A DNA stretch of 64,000 nt. It comes from JAJXZP01 sp963787185. GTDB taxonomy: Bacteria; Spirochaetota; Spirochaetia; Treponematales; Rectinemataceae. Below, in pieces: positions 24,179 through 33,166 of this stretch (position 1 is the first letter of the stretch; each line of letters opens with the position of its first letter). Below the pieces are notes generated by a model that was not told the DNA's origin, ran no database searches, and was given only the letters and a program-made list of their open reading frames with translations. The translations under genes and the position numbers were made by a program. Location of the stretch: the NCBI GenBank assembly GCA_963787185.1, contig CAWBCC010000026.1:1-64000 (forward strand), written 5' to 3'.

Positions 24179-24883
24179 GTGTACCGCAAATTGGCTTTAG
24201 TCGTCGCCTTCATTTCCGTGGGTATTCTGCTCTTCGCCCAGGACACGGGGACGGGGGGCGGCCTGAGTCCCGCCGCGCAGGAGCTCGTCGCGATGGCCCG
24301 CGCCGGGGTGAGCGAGTCCGTGCTCTTGACCTACGTGCGCACGAGCTCCACCCCATTCGGCATATCCGCCAGGGATGTCATGACGCTCAAGGACGACGGC
24401 GTGCCTCAGAGCGTGATCACCGAGGCCCTGCAGCGCGACGCCCAGCTGCGGAGCTCCGTCTTCTCCGGAGGAGGGGCCGTCACCGAAAGCCAGCTCTTCC
24501 GCATGCGTTTCGGCTACATTTTCTACGGCGGCAAGCTCTATTCCCTCGTCGGCGGATTGAGTCCGGACCTGCGGAGCGTGCTGGCGACAGATCCGGCGAC
24601 ATCAGGCTTTATCCGATCGTATTCCCATCAGAGGACCGCGTCCGGCATTCTTTCCTGGGGCGGGCTGGCTTTCGTGCTGGGCGGCAGCATATACGGCATA
24701 GTGGCGGCCTCCCAGGAGTCGACGAATACCGACCTCAACGCGGGCATAACCATGGGCGTCGTGGGCACGGGCGTGCTGTCCCTGATAATCGGCGCCTTTA
24801 CGCATGTCGGGGCCTATCAGAGTCTGTACGACGGCTTGGCCCAGTACAATGAGGACCTGATCGCTCAGGGCCAGAGGAGATGA
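24179..24883 (+). CDS. Membrane protein with secretion signal and an AGVS-type helical module
   Basis: 234 residues. The start is GTG 24179, five bases after GAGGAG; an in-frame ATG at 24140 lacks a ribosome-binding site. A signal peptide (LALVVAFISVGILLFA) leads to a module LVAMARAGVSESVLLTYV...DVMTLKDDGVPQSVITEALQRD that is repeated in the next gene. Two further hydrophobic segments (about 158-175 and 190-212) suggest membrane anchoring. Function unknown. It forms an operon with the following gene (4 bases apart). The shared module suggests the two proteins work together in the envelope. Confidence 0.7.
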   Translation: MYRKLALVVAFISVGILLFAQDTGTGGGLSPAAQELVAMARAGVSESVLLTYVRTSSTPFGISARDVMTLKDDGVPQSVITEALQRDAQLRSSVFSGGGAVTESQLFRMRFGYIFYGGKLYSLVGGLSPDLRSVLATDPATSGFIRSYSHQRTASGILSWGGLAFVLGGSIYGIVAASQESTNTDLNAGITMGVVGTGVLSLIIGAFTHVGAYQSLYDGLAQYNEDLIAQGQRR

Positions 24884-24887
24884 GTCG

Positions 24888-25424
24888 ATGAAAAACCTGG
24901 CTCGTCTGTTTATGGCGATTCTGCTGGCTCTTCCGCTCTGCGCCGCGGCGGCGCAGCAGGCGGAGGCTCCGGCTTCTTCGACCTCGCCGGCGACGGCCGA
25001 TGTCCTGCGGATGGCGGCGGCGGGGGTCGGCGACGATGTTCTGCTCGCCTTCGTGCAGGGTTCGAAGACCGCCTTCCATCTTTCGGCCGACGACATCATC
25101 ACTCTCTCCCAGGACAAGGTGAGCTCGGCGGTCATTCAGGCCATGCTGAACCACGACACCTCCACGGCTCCCACGACCGTGACGGCTCCCGCGACTACGG
25201 CAGCTCCGGCCGCGGCTCCCTCGACGAGCCTGAGTGCCGATCCCGGGGCCATGCCGGCGCCCCTGGTCGAGGAAATGCCCGTGAGCCCCGGCCCGGGATA
25301 CGAGTGGACGCCCGGGTACTGGTATTGGAATGACGGCTGGGTCTGGGCCTACGGAAACTGGCGACCCTACGGGTACTACTGGGGCTGGCATCCCTGGTAT
25401 CACGGCTGGCGCCGTCATTGGTGA
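24888..25424 (+). CDS. Secreted protein with AGVS-type module and Tyr/Trp-rich tail
   Basis: 178 residues. Signal peptide 1-22 (LFMAILLALPLCAAAA). Residues 37-90 repeat the module of the preceding gene (VLRMAAAGVGDDVLLAFV, LSADDIITLSQDKVSSAVI). A Thr/Pro/Ala linker (91-125) leads to an aromatic tail with YEWTPGYWYWNDGWVWAYG and W/Y/H repeats to the C-terminus, like the YXWGXW-type tails of other envelope proteins. Function unknown; probably periplasmic or outer-membrane attached. Confidence 0.72.
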   Translation: MKNLARLFMAILLALPLCAAAAQQAEAPASSTSPATADVLRMAAAGVGDDVLLAFVQGSKTAFHLSADDIITLSQDKVSSAVIQAMLNHDTSTAPTTVTAPATTAAPAAAPSTSLSADPGAMPAPLVEEMPVSPGPGYEWTPGYWYWNDGWVWAYGNWRPYGYYWGWHPWYHGWRRHW

Positions 25425-25440
25425 GAATTGAAACTTCGAC

Positions 25441-25469
25441 TTGCAATTTACGCATGCAGTTTATAGAAT
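25441..25469 (+). promoter_or_regulatory. Leaderless-type promoter of the 25476 ATPase
   Basis: TTGCAA, 17 bases, TAGAAT (25464-25469), six bases, ATG 25476. No Shine-Dalgarno. Confidence 0.65.
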
Positions 25470-25475
25470 AGTTCG

Positions 25476-26627
25476 ATGATTCCCCGAGCCCTGACGCCGC
25501 GGATCGCCGAGCTCGCGCGGCAGTTCCCGGTGCTCGCGCTATACGGTCCCCGCCAGTCGGGAAAGACTACCCTGGGTCGCTCGCTGTTCCCGGAGAAGCC
25601 CTATTTCAATCTGGAACGACCCGATGTCAGGGCACGAGTCATCGACGATCCCGAGGCTTTTTTGCGTTCCTGCCGCGATACGGGAGCCCTCATAGACGAG
25701 GCTCAGCGTTTTCCGGAATTGGCCTCCTGGCTCCAGGCCTTCGTCGACGAGCACCCCGGCCCCGGGCAATTTCTTCTGACGGGAAGCAATCAGAGCCTCT
25801 TGAGGGCCCAGGTTTCGCAGTCTTTGGCCGGCCGGGCCGCTCTGATCCGGCTCTTCCCCTTCACACTCTCCGAACTGCGCTCCGGCGGATGGGCCGAAGG
25901 GCCCACGGATGGCCTTCTCTTCAAGGGTTTCTATCCGCCTCTGTACGACAGGCCCTTTCAGCCTACCGACTGGTTTTCGCAATACGTGCAGACCTACCTC
26001 GAACGCGATCTCGTGCAGCTGGCCCAGCTCAAGGATTGGTCGGCGTTTCACCGATTTTTGCTGCTCTGTGCCGGCAGGACCGGCCAGATCCTGAATCTCT
26101 CGGACCTGGCGCGCGATGCCGATGTGTCCCACACGACGGCGAAGCACTGGCTGTCGCTGCTGGAGGCGAGCTTTCTCGTCCATCTCGTGCCCCCGTGGCA
26201 TGAGAATTACCAGAAGCGTCTGATCAAGAGCCCCAAGATATATTTCTACGATGTCGGCCTGGCCGGCTGGCTGGCGGGCATCCGCGAGCAGGGCCAATGG
26301 GCCAGCCATCCCCTCCGGGGCGCATTCTTCGAGACCATGGTCGTCTCCGATCTGATAAAGTCATCCCAGGCCGCGGCCCCCGATACCGAATGGTACTTCT
26401 GGTCCTCTCCCTCCGGTTTGGAGGTGGACCTCGTGGAGCGCCGCGGAACCGAGATCAGAGCCCACGAGATCAAATCGGGCGCGACTTTCCGACCCGAGCA
26501 GCTCAAGAATCTGCTGTCCTGGTCCGCGCTCTCCGGGGTGCCGCCCGAAAATCTGATCCTGCATTACGACGGGGACGAGGAGTTCGTCCATAAGGGAGTC
26601 AGAGTGAGGCCCTGGAGGCTGGGCTGA
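25476..26627 (+). CDS. AAA+ ATPase with DUF4143 domain
   Basis: 383 residues and complete: Walker A GPRQSGKTT (24-32, K30), Walker B ALIDEAQ (D74-E75), sensor LLTGSNQSLL, arm TYLERDLVQ, helix-turn-helix LSDLARDADVSHTT, KRLIKSPKIYFYD, and nuclease-like end LEVDLVE...HEIKSG. It is closest to the ATPase at 6767-7933 but clearly diverged, so it is not part of the recent duplication. It stands alone between envelope genes and rmlB. Confidence 0.86.
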   Translation: MIPRALTPRIAELARQFPVLALYGPRQSGKTTLGRSLFPEKPYFNLERPDVRARVIDDPEAFLRSCRDTGALIDEAQRFPELASWLQAFVDEHPGPGQFLLTGSNQSLLRAQVSQSLAGRAALIRLFPFTLSELRSGGWAEGPTDGLLFKGFYPPLYDRPFQPTDWFSQYVQTYLERDLVQLAQLKDWSAFHRFLLLCAGRTGQILNLSDLARDADVSHTTAKHWLSLLEASFLVHLVPPWHENYQKRLIKSPKIYFYDVGLAGWLAGIREQGQWASHPLRGAFFETMVVSDLIKSSQAAAPDTEWYFWSSPSGLEVDLVERRGTEIRAHEIKSGATFRPEQLKNLLSWSALSGVPPENLILHYDGDEEFVHKGVRVRPWRLG

Positions 26628-26683
26628 CCGCCGATACCTTGAGCTCGTGCACATTCTCGAAATCATAGCCACGGAGAACCTCG

Positions 26684-27760
26684 ATGCAGCGCACATTTTC
26701 GAACATCCTCGTGACCGGCGGGGCCGGATTCATCGGCGTGAACTTCATCCGCTATCTCGTCGGGAAGACGGACTTCGGGGGCAGGATAGTCAACTTCGAC
26801 GCCCTCACCTACGCGGGCAACCCCGCCAGCCTGGCCGACCTGGAGAGGGGTCCGGCCGCGGGGCGCTACGCCTTCGTGCGGGGCGACATATGCGACCGGG
26901 CGGCCGTGGACAAGGTCTTCGCCGACTACGCGATCGACGCGGTCGTGCACTTCGCGGCCGAGAGCCACGTGGACCGCTCCATCCTCGGCCCCGAAGCCTT
27001 CATCCGCACGAATGTCATGGGGACCTTCACCCTCCTCGAGGCGGCGCGCGAGGCGTGGAAGGGCAGGGACGAGGTTCTCTTCCACCACATCTCCACCGAC
27101 GAGGTCTTCGGCTCCCTGGGCGAGACGGGCTACTTCACCGAAGCCACTCCCTACGATCCGCGCTCGCCCTATTCGGCGAGCAAGGCGGGCAGCGACCACC
27201 TGGTGCGGGCCTATCACCACACCTACGGCCTTCCTGTCACCCTCTCCAACTGCTCGAACAACTACGGTCCCTATCAGTTCCCCGAGAAGCTCATCCCCCT
27301 CATGATTCTCAACATGCTCGAGGGCAAGAGCCTGCCGGTCTACGGCGACGGCCGGAACGTGCGCGACTGGCTCTACGTGTCGGACCACGCCGCGGCGATC
27401 TGGGCCATCATGACCGCTGCGCCCGCCGGCGCCTCGTACAACGTGGGCGGCGAGAACGAGTGGGAGAACATCGAGCTGCTGGGGCGGCTCATCGAACTGG
27501 TCGCGGAAAGGACGGGCAGGACGGCCGCCTCCATCCGCTCCACGATAACGTACGTGAAGGACCGGCCCGGCCACGACCGGCGCTACGCGATCGACTGCTC
27601 GCGCCTGAAGCGGGAGCTCGGCTGGGGGCGGACGCTGGACTTCGAGGGAGGGCTCGGGCGCACGGTGGACTGGTACCTCGCCAACATGGCCTGGGTGGAC
27701 GGAATCAGGTCGGGGGAGTACAAGAAATGGATCGAGGCGAACTACGAGCGCCGGGCGTGA
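26684..27760 (+). CDS. rmlB: dTDP-glucose 4,6-dehydratase
   Basis: 358 residues. Extended SDR enzyme making dTDP-4-keto-6-deoxyglucose. The NAD-binding GGAGFIG (12-18), the dehydratase-specific S-T-D-E (137-140) and the catalytic Y163-S-A-S-K167 are present, with NCSNNYGPYQFPEKLIP and DRPGHDRRYAID as family signatures. Full length. With rmlA at 34112, fdtA at 31695 and the aminotransferase at 32069 it would make a dTDP-3-amino-3,6-dideoxyhexose. These genes are spread over 8 kb rather than contiguous. Confidence 0.95.
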   Translation: MQRTFSNILVTGGAGFIGVNFIRYLVGKTDFGGRIVNFDALTYAGNPASLADLERGPAAGRYAFVRGDICDRAAVDKVFADYAIDAVVHFAAESHVDRSILGPEAFIRTNVMGTFTLLEAAREAWKGRDEVLFHHISTDEVFGSLGETGYFTEATPYDPRSPYSASKAGSDHLVRAYHHTYGLPVTLSNCSNNYGPYQFPEKLIPLMILNMLEGKSLPVYGDGRNVRDWLYVSDHAAAIWAIMTAAPAGASYNVGGENEWENIELLGRLIELVAERTGRTAASIRSTITYVKDRPGHDRRYAIDCSRLKRELGWGRTLDFEGGLGRTVDWYLANMAWVDGIRSGEYKKWIEANYERRA

Positions 27761-27773
27761 ACAGGAGCGGGCG

Positions 27774-28817
27774 ATGCATGCCGGGCCGGGAATGAACGTG
27801 CCGCGCCTGCCCGAAGAGCGCGTTCTGCGCCGCCCGCCCGAGAATCTCGATCCGGCCGACGAGGCTCTTTTCGCCCACGAGTACGAGCGGGACCTGGACG
27901 CGGTCGAGGCGCACCGGCTCTCCGATGTCCGGGTGCTGCCCAACGGCTTTCTCGCGCGGAAGCTGCGGCCGCTGCCCGAGTCCTTCGTCCTCGCTCCCGC
28001 CGGGCTGCGCCGCGCCAAGGTCGCGGTCCGGGCCCTGCAGTACGGCGCCTTCGCGGCGCGGGGACCCGCCGAGGAGTGCGCCCTCTTCGCCACGGACGAG
28101 TTCTCCAACGGCTTTTTCCACTGGATCGGCGACGTGCTTCCGCGGCTGGAGGCTCTGGCGACCACAGCGCCGGCCGAGCTGGCCGAGCGCCGTCTGGTCG
28201 TGCCCGCGATGGCCGACTTTCCCTACGTCGCGCCGAGCCTGGCGCCCTACGGCATCGAGTCTCCGCGGTTCCTGGGGCGGAACGAGAGCGCGCGCTGCGC
28301 CGAGCTCCTCGTCCTGCCTCCCGTCGCGCCGACCGGCAACTACCGCCCCGCCCTGATGCGGAGCCTGCGCGAGCGCTTCAGGGCCCACTTCGGGGCCGGG
28401 AAACCCGCGCGGAGACTCTTCATAAGCCGGGCCGAGGCCCCCTGGCGGCGCGTAACCAACGAGACCGAACTGGCTCCCGCGCTCGAGCGACTGGGCTTCG
28501 AGCGGGTGGTCCTGGAGCGCCTGAGCTTCGAGGAGGAGCTGCGGCTCGTCGCCTCGGCCTCGATCGTCGTGGGCAACCACGGGGCCGGCCTCACGCACAT
28601 GGCCTGGATGTCGCCCGGGACGCGCGCGCTCGAGCTGCGCAGGCGCGGAGACGGGGCGAACAACTGCTACTACTCGCTGGCCTCGGCCCTGGACATAGAG
28701 TACTTCTACCTGCAGTGCGACGCGGCCGATCCGCGCGCCGACACCCACGTCGCCGACCTCGTCGTCGATCCGCCCGCCTTCGAACGCGCTCTCGCCGCCG
28801 CCTGCGGGACGTCGTGA
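27774..28817 (+). CDS. GT61-family (DUF563) glycosyltransferase
   Basis: 347 residues from ATG 27774 with AGGAG seven bases upstream. GT61 hallmarks: NGFFHWIGDVLPRL near 108-121, RRLFISRAEAPWRR, and the C-terminal signature IVVGNHGAGLTHMAWM. Bacterial GT61 proteins occur in capsule and LPS loci; donor unknown. It follows rmlB by 13 bases, so the two are probably co-transcribed. Confidence 0.85.
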   Translation: MHAGPGMNVPRLPEERVLRRPPENLDPADEALFAHEYERDLDAVEAHRLSDVRVLPNGFLARKLRPLPESFVLAPAGLRRAKVAVRALQYGAFAARGPAEECALFATDEFSNGFFHWIGDVLPRLEALATTAPAELAERRLVVPAMADFPYVAPSLAPYGIESPRFLGRNESARCAELLVLPPVAPTGNYRPALMRSLRERFRAHFGAGKPARRLFISRAEAPWRRVTNETELAPALERLGFERVVLERLSFEEELRLVASASIVVGNHGAGLTHMAWMSPGTRALELRRRGDGANNCYYSLASALDIEYFYLQCDAADPRADTHVADLVVDPPAFERALAAACGTS

Positions 28818-28823
28818 CGGACT

Positions 28824-29140
28824 CTAGGCTAGGAGTCGCGACAGATTTTCGCGCGAGAGAAGTGCGGCGTCGCCGCGGTGTTCCAGAAAGGGTTCGACAT
28901 CCTCGCGCAGCCTGGTAGTGTCGAGCTCGGATATGCGCTTCGCCACGCTGCGTTTCCAGTCGCCGTCGAGCCTTCGCCCCGTCTGGAGCAGGGCGGACTC
29001 GAGGAGTTTTTCATTCGGCTCCACCGGCGGGCGCCGCGTATCGATCTCGAACCCCGCGTACAGTAGGTCCCGTTTGAGCTTCTCCATCCAGCCGGAAGGT
29101 TCGTAGTCGCGGGGGCGAAGGCGAGGGCTTCCTCATTCAT
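28824..29140 (-). pseudogene. Remnant of an AbiEii-type nucleotidyltransferase toxin
   Basis: ATG at 29138-29140 overlaps the stop of the upstream antitoxin relic and encodes MNEEALAF, like the start of AbiEii toxins. After about ten codons the frame changes and reads MEKLKRDLLYAG...DVEPFLEHRGDAALLSRENLSRLL, which looks like the C-terminal end of that family. The whole nucleotidyltransferase core is missing. The family call rests on the short N- and C-terminal similarities and on gene order. Confidence 0.55.
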
Positions 29141-29619
29141 ATCTTCACTGTCCCCTCGGCGGAGCGAGCCGCGAACTCGACCCAGGCGGCGGCGGCCCGC
29201 GCCAGGCGCGGTGAGCCGAAAGAGGCGGCGGTCCGCAGCAATGCGCCGGTGTCGACGGCCGAGGGGTCGAATCGCATCGAGTCCATGCGTTCGACGGTCC
29301 ACTCCCCCGCGTCCAGATACCACAGGTCGCAGAGCGCCTTTTCGGGAATGACGCCGTACCAGGACAGTGCCTATAGGCCGGAGAGATAGGAGGGGGAGTA
29401 GAGCGCTCCGGCGAGGAGGGGACCGTTCAGCGCCGCTTTACGGTAGGCATCCGCGAAGGCGTACAAGCCCCGCCTGAGCTCGAGGAGTTTTCCCGACTTC
29501 CGGAAGCGGTAAAGGGCGGTGCGGACCGCCTCTTCTCTTTCGCCGAAAAGCAGTGCGATGGAGGCGAAATCGAAAAAGGGGCGGGCGCCGAAGCGGGCGA
29601 GCAGGTCATTGAAGGTCAT
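29137..29619 (-). pseudogene. AbiEi-type antitoxin with internal deletion and stop codon
   Basis: ATG 29619 opens a winged-helix domain (FNDLLARFGARPFFDFASIALLFG, KLLELRRGLYAF) and runs to NGPLLAGALYSPSYLSGL, where TAG at 29371-29373 interrupts. The same frame continues ALSWYGVIPEKALCDLWYL, the C-terminal domain entry of AbiEi-like antitoxins, and ends at 29137. The usual 50 or more residues between 'GLIPE' and 'PEKAL' are missing, which suggests a deletion between the two similar sites. The AT-rich stretch at 29620-29660 probably held its promoter. Confidence 0.65.
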
Positions 29620-29740
29620 CGATTACGATAATATGCATAGTATATTATTGCAAAAGAAAATTTGGAAACGCCATCGGCAGAGTGCCGACAAACTCGAAGC
29701 TTGTCGGCAGCCTGTCAGTGCCGTCCATGAGGAGCCATCG

Positions 29741-30702
<962 letters not shown>

Positions 30703-30706
<4 letters not shown>

Positions 30707-30731
30707 CGATCGCCGATTGGTGTATTACTAC
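30703..30731 (+). promoter_or_regulatory. Possible promoter of the 30773 sugar operon
   Basis: TTGACG (30703-30708, overlapping the previous stop), 17 bases, TACTAC. A small palindrome GTGTA-TTAC-TACAC (30720-30733) covers the -10 and could be an operator. Confidence 0.4.
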
Positions 30732-30772
30732 ACATGGAGTGAAGAGATGGGCGGGGCCGTAAAGGCGAAGGA

Positions 30773-31717
30773 ATGGGAACCGTGACACCGGCACCGATAG
30801 TGCTTTTCGCATACCGGAGGCCCGAGCATACGAGGCGCGCCCTGGAGGCTCTGGCCGCCAATCCCGAGGCGGCGGCGAGCGAGCTGGTCGCCTACGCCGA
30901 CGGGGCCCGGAACGAGGCGGCCGCGCCGGCCGTGGAGGCCACGCGGGAAGCGCTCCGCGCGGCTCGGGGCTTCGCCTCGGTGCGCGTCGTGGAGCGCGAG
31001 CGGAACTGGGGTCTCGCGGCCAACGTGTCCTCCGGCCTGACCGAGGTCCTCGGCGAGCGGGGACGGGCAATCGTGATCGAGGACGATCTCCTGGTCTCGC
31101 CCGCCTTCCTCGCCTACATGAACGCTGCCCTGGAGCTCTACGCCGACGAGGAGCGGGCGGCTTCCATCCACGGCTACGTCTATCCCACGGGGCGGCCTCT
31201 GCCGGAGACCTTCTTCCTGCGCGGGGCGGACTGCTGGGGCTGGGCCACCTGGGAACGGGCCTGGAGGCGCTACGATGCCGACGCCGGACGCCTGGCCCGG
31301 AGGCTCCGTTCCTGCCCCTGGAAACGGGAGTTCGACTTCGAGGGGGCCTATCCCTATCGCCGCATGCTCCGGGAATCGGCGACGGGGAGGGTCGACTCCT
31401 GGGCCGTGCGATGGTATGCTTCGGCCTTCGTGGAGGGAATGTACACCCTCTATCCCGGCCGCTCCCTGGTCGCCAACATCGGCAACGACGGCACGGGCAC
31501 CCACGGCGAAGCTACGGGGCGCTACGATGTGACCGTCGCGCGAGAGGCTCCGAGGCTCGAGAGGCTGAGCCCGGCGACCGATCCGGCGGGCTTCCGGGCT
31601 TTCAAGGAATACTTTCTCGGCCTCCGTCCCTCCCTCGGAGCGCGCATCGCGCGAAGGTTGCGCGACATCACGGGACATCGAAAGGATCCACGCAATGCCA
31701 TCCCTCGTCGATCTTAA
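30773..31717 (+). CDS. GT-A glycosyltransferase (GT2/GNT-I-like)
   Basis: 314 residues. It starts with PIVLFAYRRPEHTRRAL and has the metal-binding acid cluster VIEDDLLVSPAFL (near 100-112), then a typical WGWATWERAW motif after TFFLRGADC. These features define a widespread bacterial family related to GT2/GNT-I enzymes in O-antigen and capsule loci. The gene overlaps fdtA by 23 bases, placing it in the dTDP-amino sugar operon. The transferred sugar could be that amino sugar, but this is inference. Confidence 0.82.
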   Translation: MGTVTPAPIVLFAYRRPEHTRRALEALAANPEAAASELVAYADGARNEAAAPAVEATREALRAARGFASVRVVERERNWGLAANVSSGLTEVLGERGRAIVIEDDLLVSPAFLAYMNAALELYADEERAASIHGYVYPTGRPLPETFFLRGADCWGWATWERAWRRYDADAGRLARRLRSCPWKREFDFEGAYPYRRMLRESATGRVDSWAVRWYASAFVEGMYTLYPGRSLVANIGNDGTGTHGEATGRYDVTVAREAPRLERLSPATDPAGFRAFKEYFLGLRPSLGARIARRLRDITGHRKDPRNAIPRRS

Positions 31718-32072
31718 GACCGTGCGCCAGAGCCGGGGCAGCCTGACCGTCATAGAAAAGGTCCTGCCCTTCGCGGTGAAACGGATCTTCTATATCTACG
31801 ATGTTCCCCCGGGGACGAACCGCGGCGGGCACAGCCACAAGAAAACGCGGATGGCGCTGATCGCACTCAATGGGCGCTGTCGCATTTCGGGGGCCCGGGG
31901 CGCCTGGGAATACAGACTCGATGATCCCTCCTCCTGTCTGATCCTCGACCCGCCGGACTGGCACGATATGTTCTTCGAGGTCCCCGGCACGATCCTGCTC
32001 TGTCTGGCCTCGGAAGAGTTCGACGCGGACGACTACGTCGACGAACCTCCCGCGAAGGATTCGAAGCTATGA
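31695..32072 (+). CDS. fdtA: dTDP-4-keto-6-deoxyglucose 3,4-ketoisomerase (FdtA/QdtA type)
   Basis: 125-residue cupin. The metal/catalytic motif RGGHSHKK has the family histidines H46 and H48. Length and start (LKTVRQSRGSLTVIEK, FAVKRIFYIYDVP) match the FdtA/QdtA/Tyl1a group, which moves the keto group from C4 to C3 of the RmlB product. Whether the product has the galacto or gluco configuration cannot be told from these residues. It overlaps both neighbours, and the aminotransferase that follows is the expected next enzyme. Confidence 0.9.
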   Translation: MPSLVDLKTVRQSRGSLTVIEKVLPFAVKRIFYIYDVPPGTNRGGHSHKKTRMALIALNGRCRISGARGAWEYRLDDPSSCLILDPPDWHDMFFEVPGTILLCLASEEFDADDYVDEPPAKDSKL

Positions 32073-33166
32073 TTCACATGAACGAATTTCGGGCCGAGCC
32101 CGAGGAACTCCTGGCCGCCGAGGCGCGCGCCGCCGAGCGGGTGATCCGCTCGGGCTGGTACGTGCTGGGCCGGGAGGTGGCCGAGTTCGAGAAGGAATTC
32201 GCCGCCTGGGCGGGCCTGGACCGCGCGGTGGGCGTGGGCAACGGCATGGACGCGATAGAGATAGGCCTGCGCGCCGCGGGCCTGGGGCCCGGCGACGAGG
32301 TGGTGACCACGCCGATGACGGCCTACGCCACCGTCCTCGCGGTGATCCGCTCCGGCGCCACGCCGGTGCTCGCCGACATCGATCCGGATACGGGCCTGCT
32401 CGACATGGCGAGCGCGGCGCGCTGCGTGGGGCCGCGGACCCGGGCGGTCCTGCTCGTGCACCTCTACGGCCGCATGCACGACATGGGCGCTTGGGCCGAG
32501 TTCTGCTCCGCCCGCGGCATCGCCCTCCTCGAGGACTGCGCCCAGGCCCACGGCGCCCGCTGGAAGGGCGCTTCCGCGGGCTCCTTCGGGCTCTTCGGCG
32601 CCTACAGCTTCTATCCCACCAAGAACCTCGGGGCCCTGGGCGACGGCGGGGCAGTGGTGTCGTCGAGCGCCGAGATCGAGGCGAAGGCCAGGGTGCTCCG
32701 GAACTACGGTCAGAGCGTGCGCTATCACCACGAAGAGCTGGGGCTCAATTCGCGCCTCGACGAGATGCAGGCCGCGATCATGCGCGAGCGGCTGGTCTGG
32801 CTGGACCGCTTCATCCTCCGGCGCCGCGCGATAGCGGCGGACTACGACTCGCGGATCTCCAATCCCCTGCTGCGGCCCCTCCTTCCCCCCTCCGATCCCG
32901 AGAGCCACGTGCACCATCTCTACGTGCTGCGCTGCGAAGAGCGCGACCGGCTCGCCGTCTTCCTGAAGGAGCGCGGCATCGAGGCCCTCATCCATTATCC
33001 GGTCTGCGTGCACGCTCAGACCCCCACCAGGGACATAGCCCGCGATCCGGAAGGACTGAGGGCGGCCGAGCGGCACGCGGATACCTGTCTTTCCATCCCC
33101 TGCCACCCGCAGATGTCGGACGAGGACGTCCGGGAAGTGACGAGAGCCCTCAATGCCTTCGCCTGA
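32069..33166 (+). CDS. fdtB: DegT/DnrJ/EryC1 sugar 3-aminotransferase (FdtB-like)
   Basis: 365 residues. PLP enzyme: the Schiff-base lysine is K185 in SFYPTKNLGALGDGG, and D156 (EDCAQAHGA) binds the pyridine nitrogen. GVGNGMDAIEIGLRA is the phosphate-binding loop. Following FdtA with a 4-base overlap (ATGA), it should aminate the 3-keto sugar using glutamate to give dTDP-3-amino-3,6-dideoxyhexose. No dedicated FdtC-type acetyltransferase follows. Confidence 0.9.
   Translation: MIHMNEFRAEPEELLAAEARAAERVIRSGWYVLGREVAEFEKEFAAWAGLDRAVGVGNGMDAIEIGLRAAGLGPGDEVVTTPMTAYATVLAVIRSGATPVLADIDPDTGLLDMASAARCVGPRTRAVLLVHLYGRMHDMGAWAEFCSARGIALLEDCAQAHGARWKGASAGSFGLFGAYSFYPTKNLGALGDGGAVVSSSAEIEAKARVLRNYGQSVRYHHEELGLNSRLDEMQAAIMRERLVWLDRFILRRRAIAADYDSRISNPLLRPLLPPSDPESHVHHLYVLRCEERDRLAVFLKERGIEALIHYPVCVHAQTPTRDIARDPEGLRAAERHADTCLSIPCHPQMSDEDVREVTRALNAFA

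Noticed and set aside
21721..24246. 841-codon minus-strand frame across the radical SAM and glycosyltransferase genes
   Set aside because: It crosses a divergent intergenic region and lacks any motif; the radical SAM frame explains the sequence.
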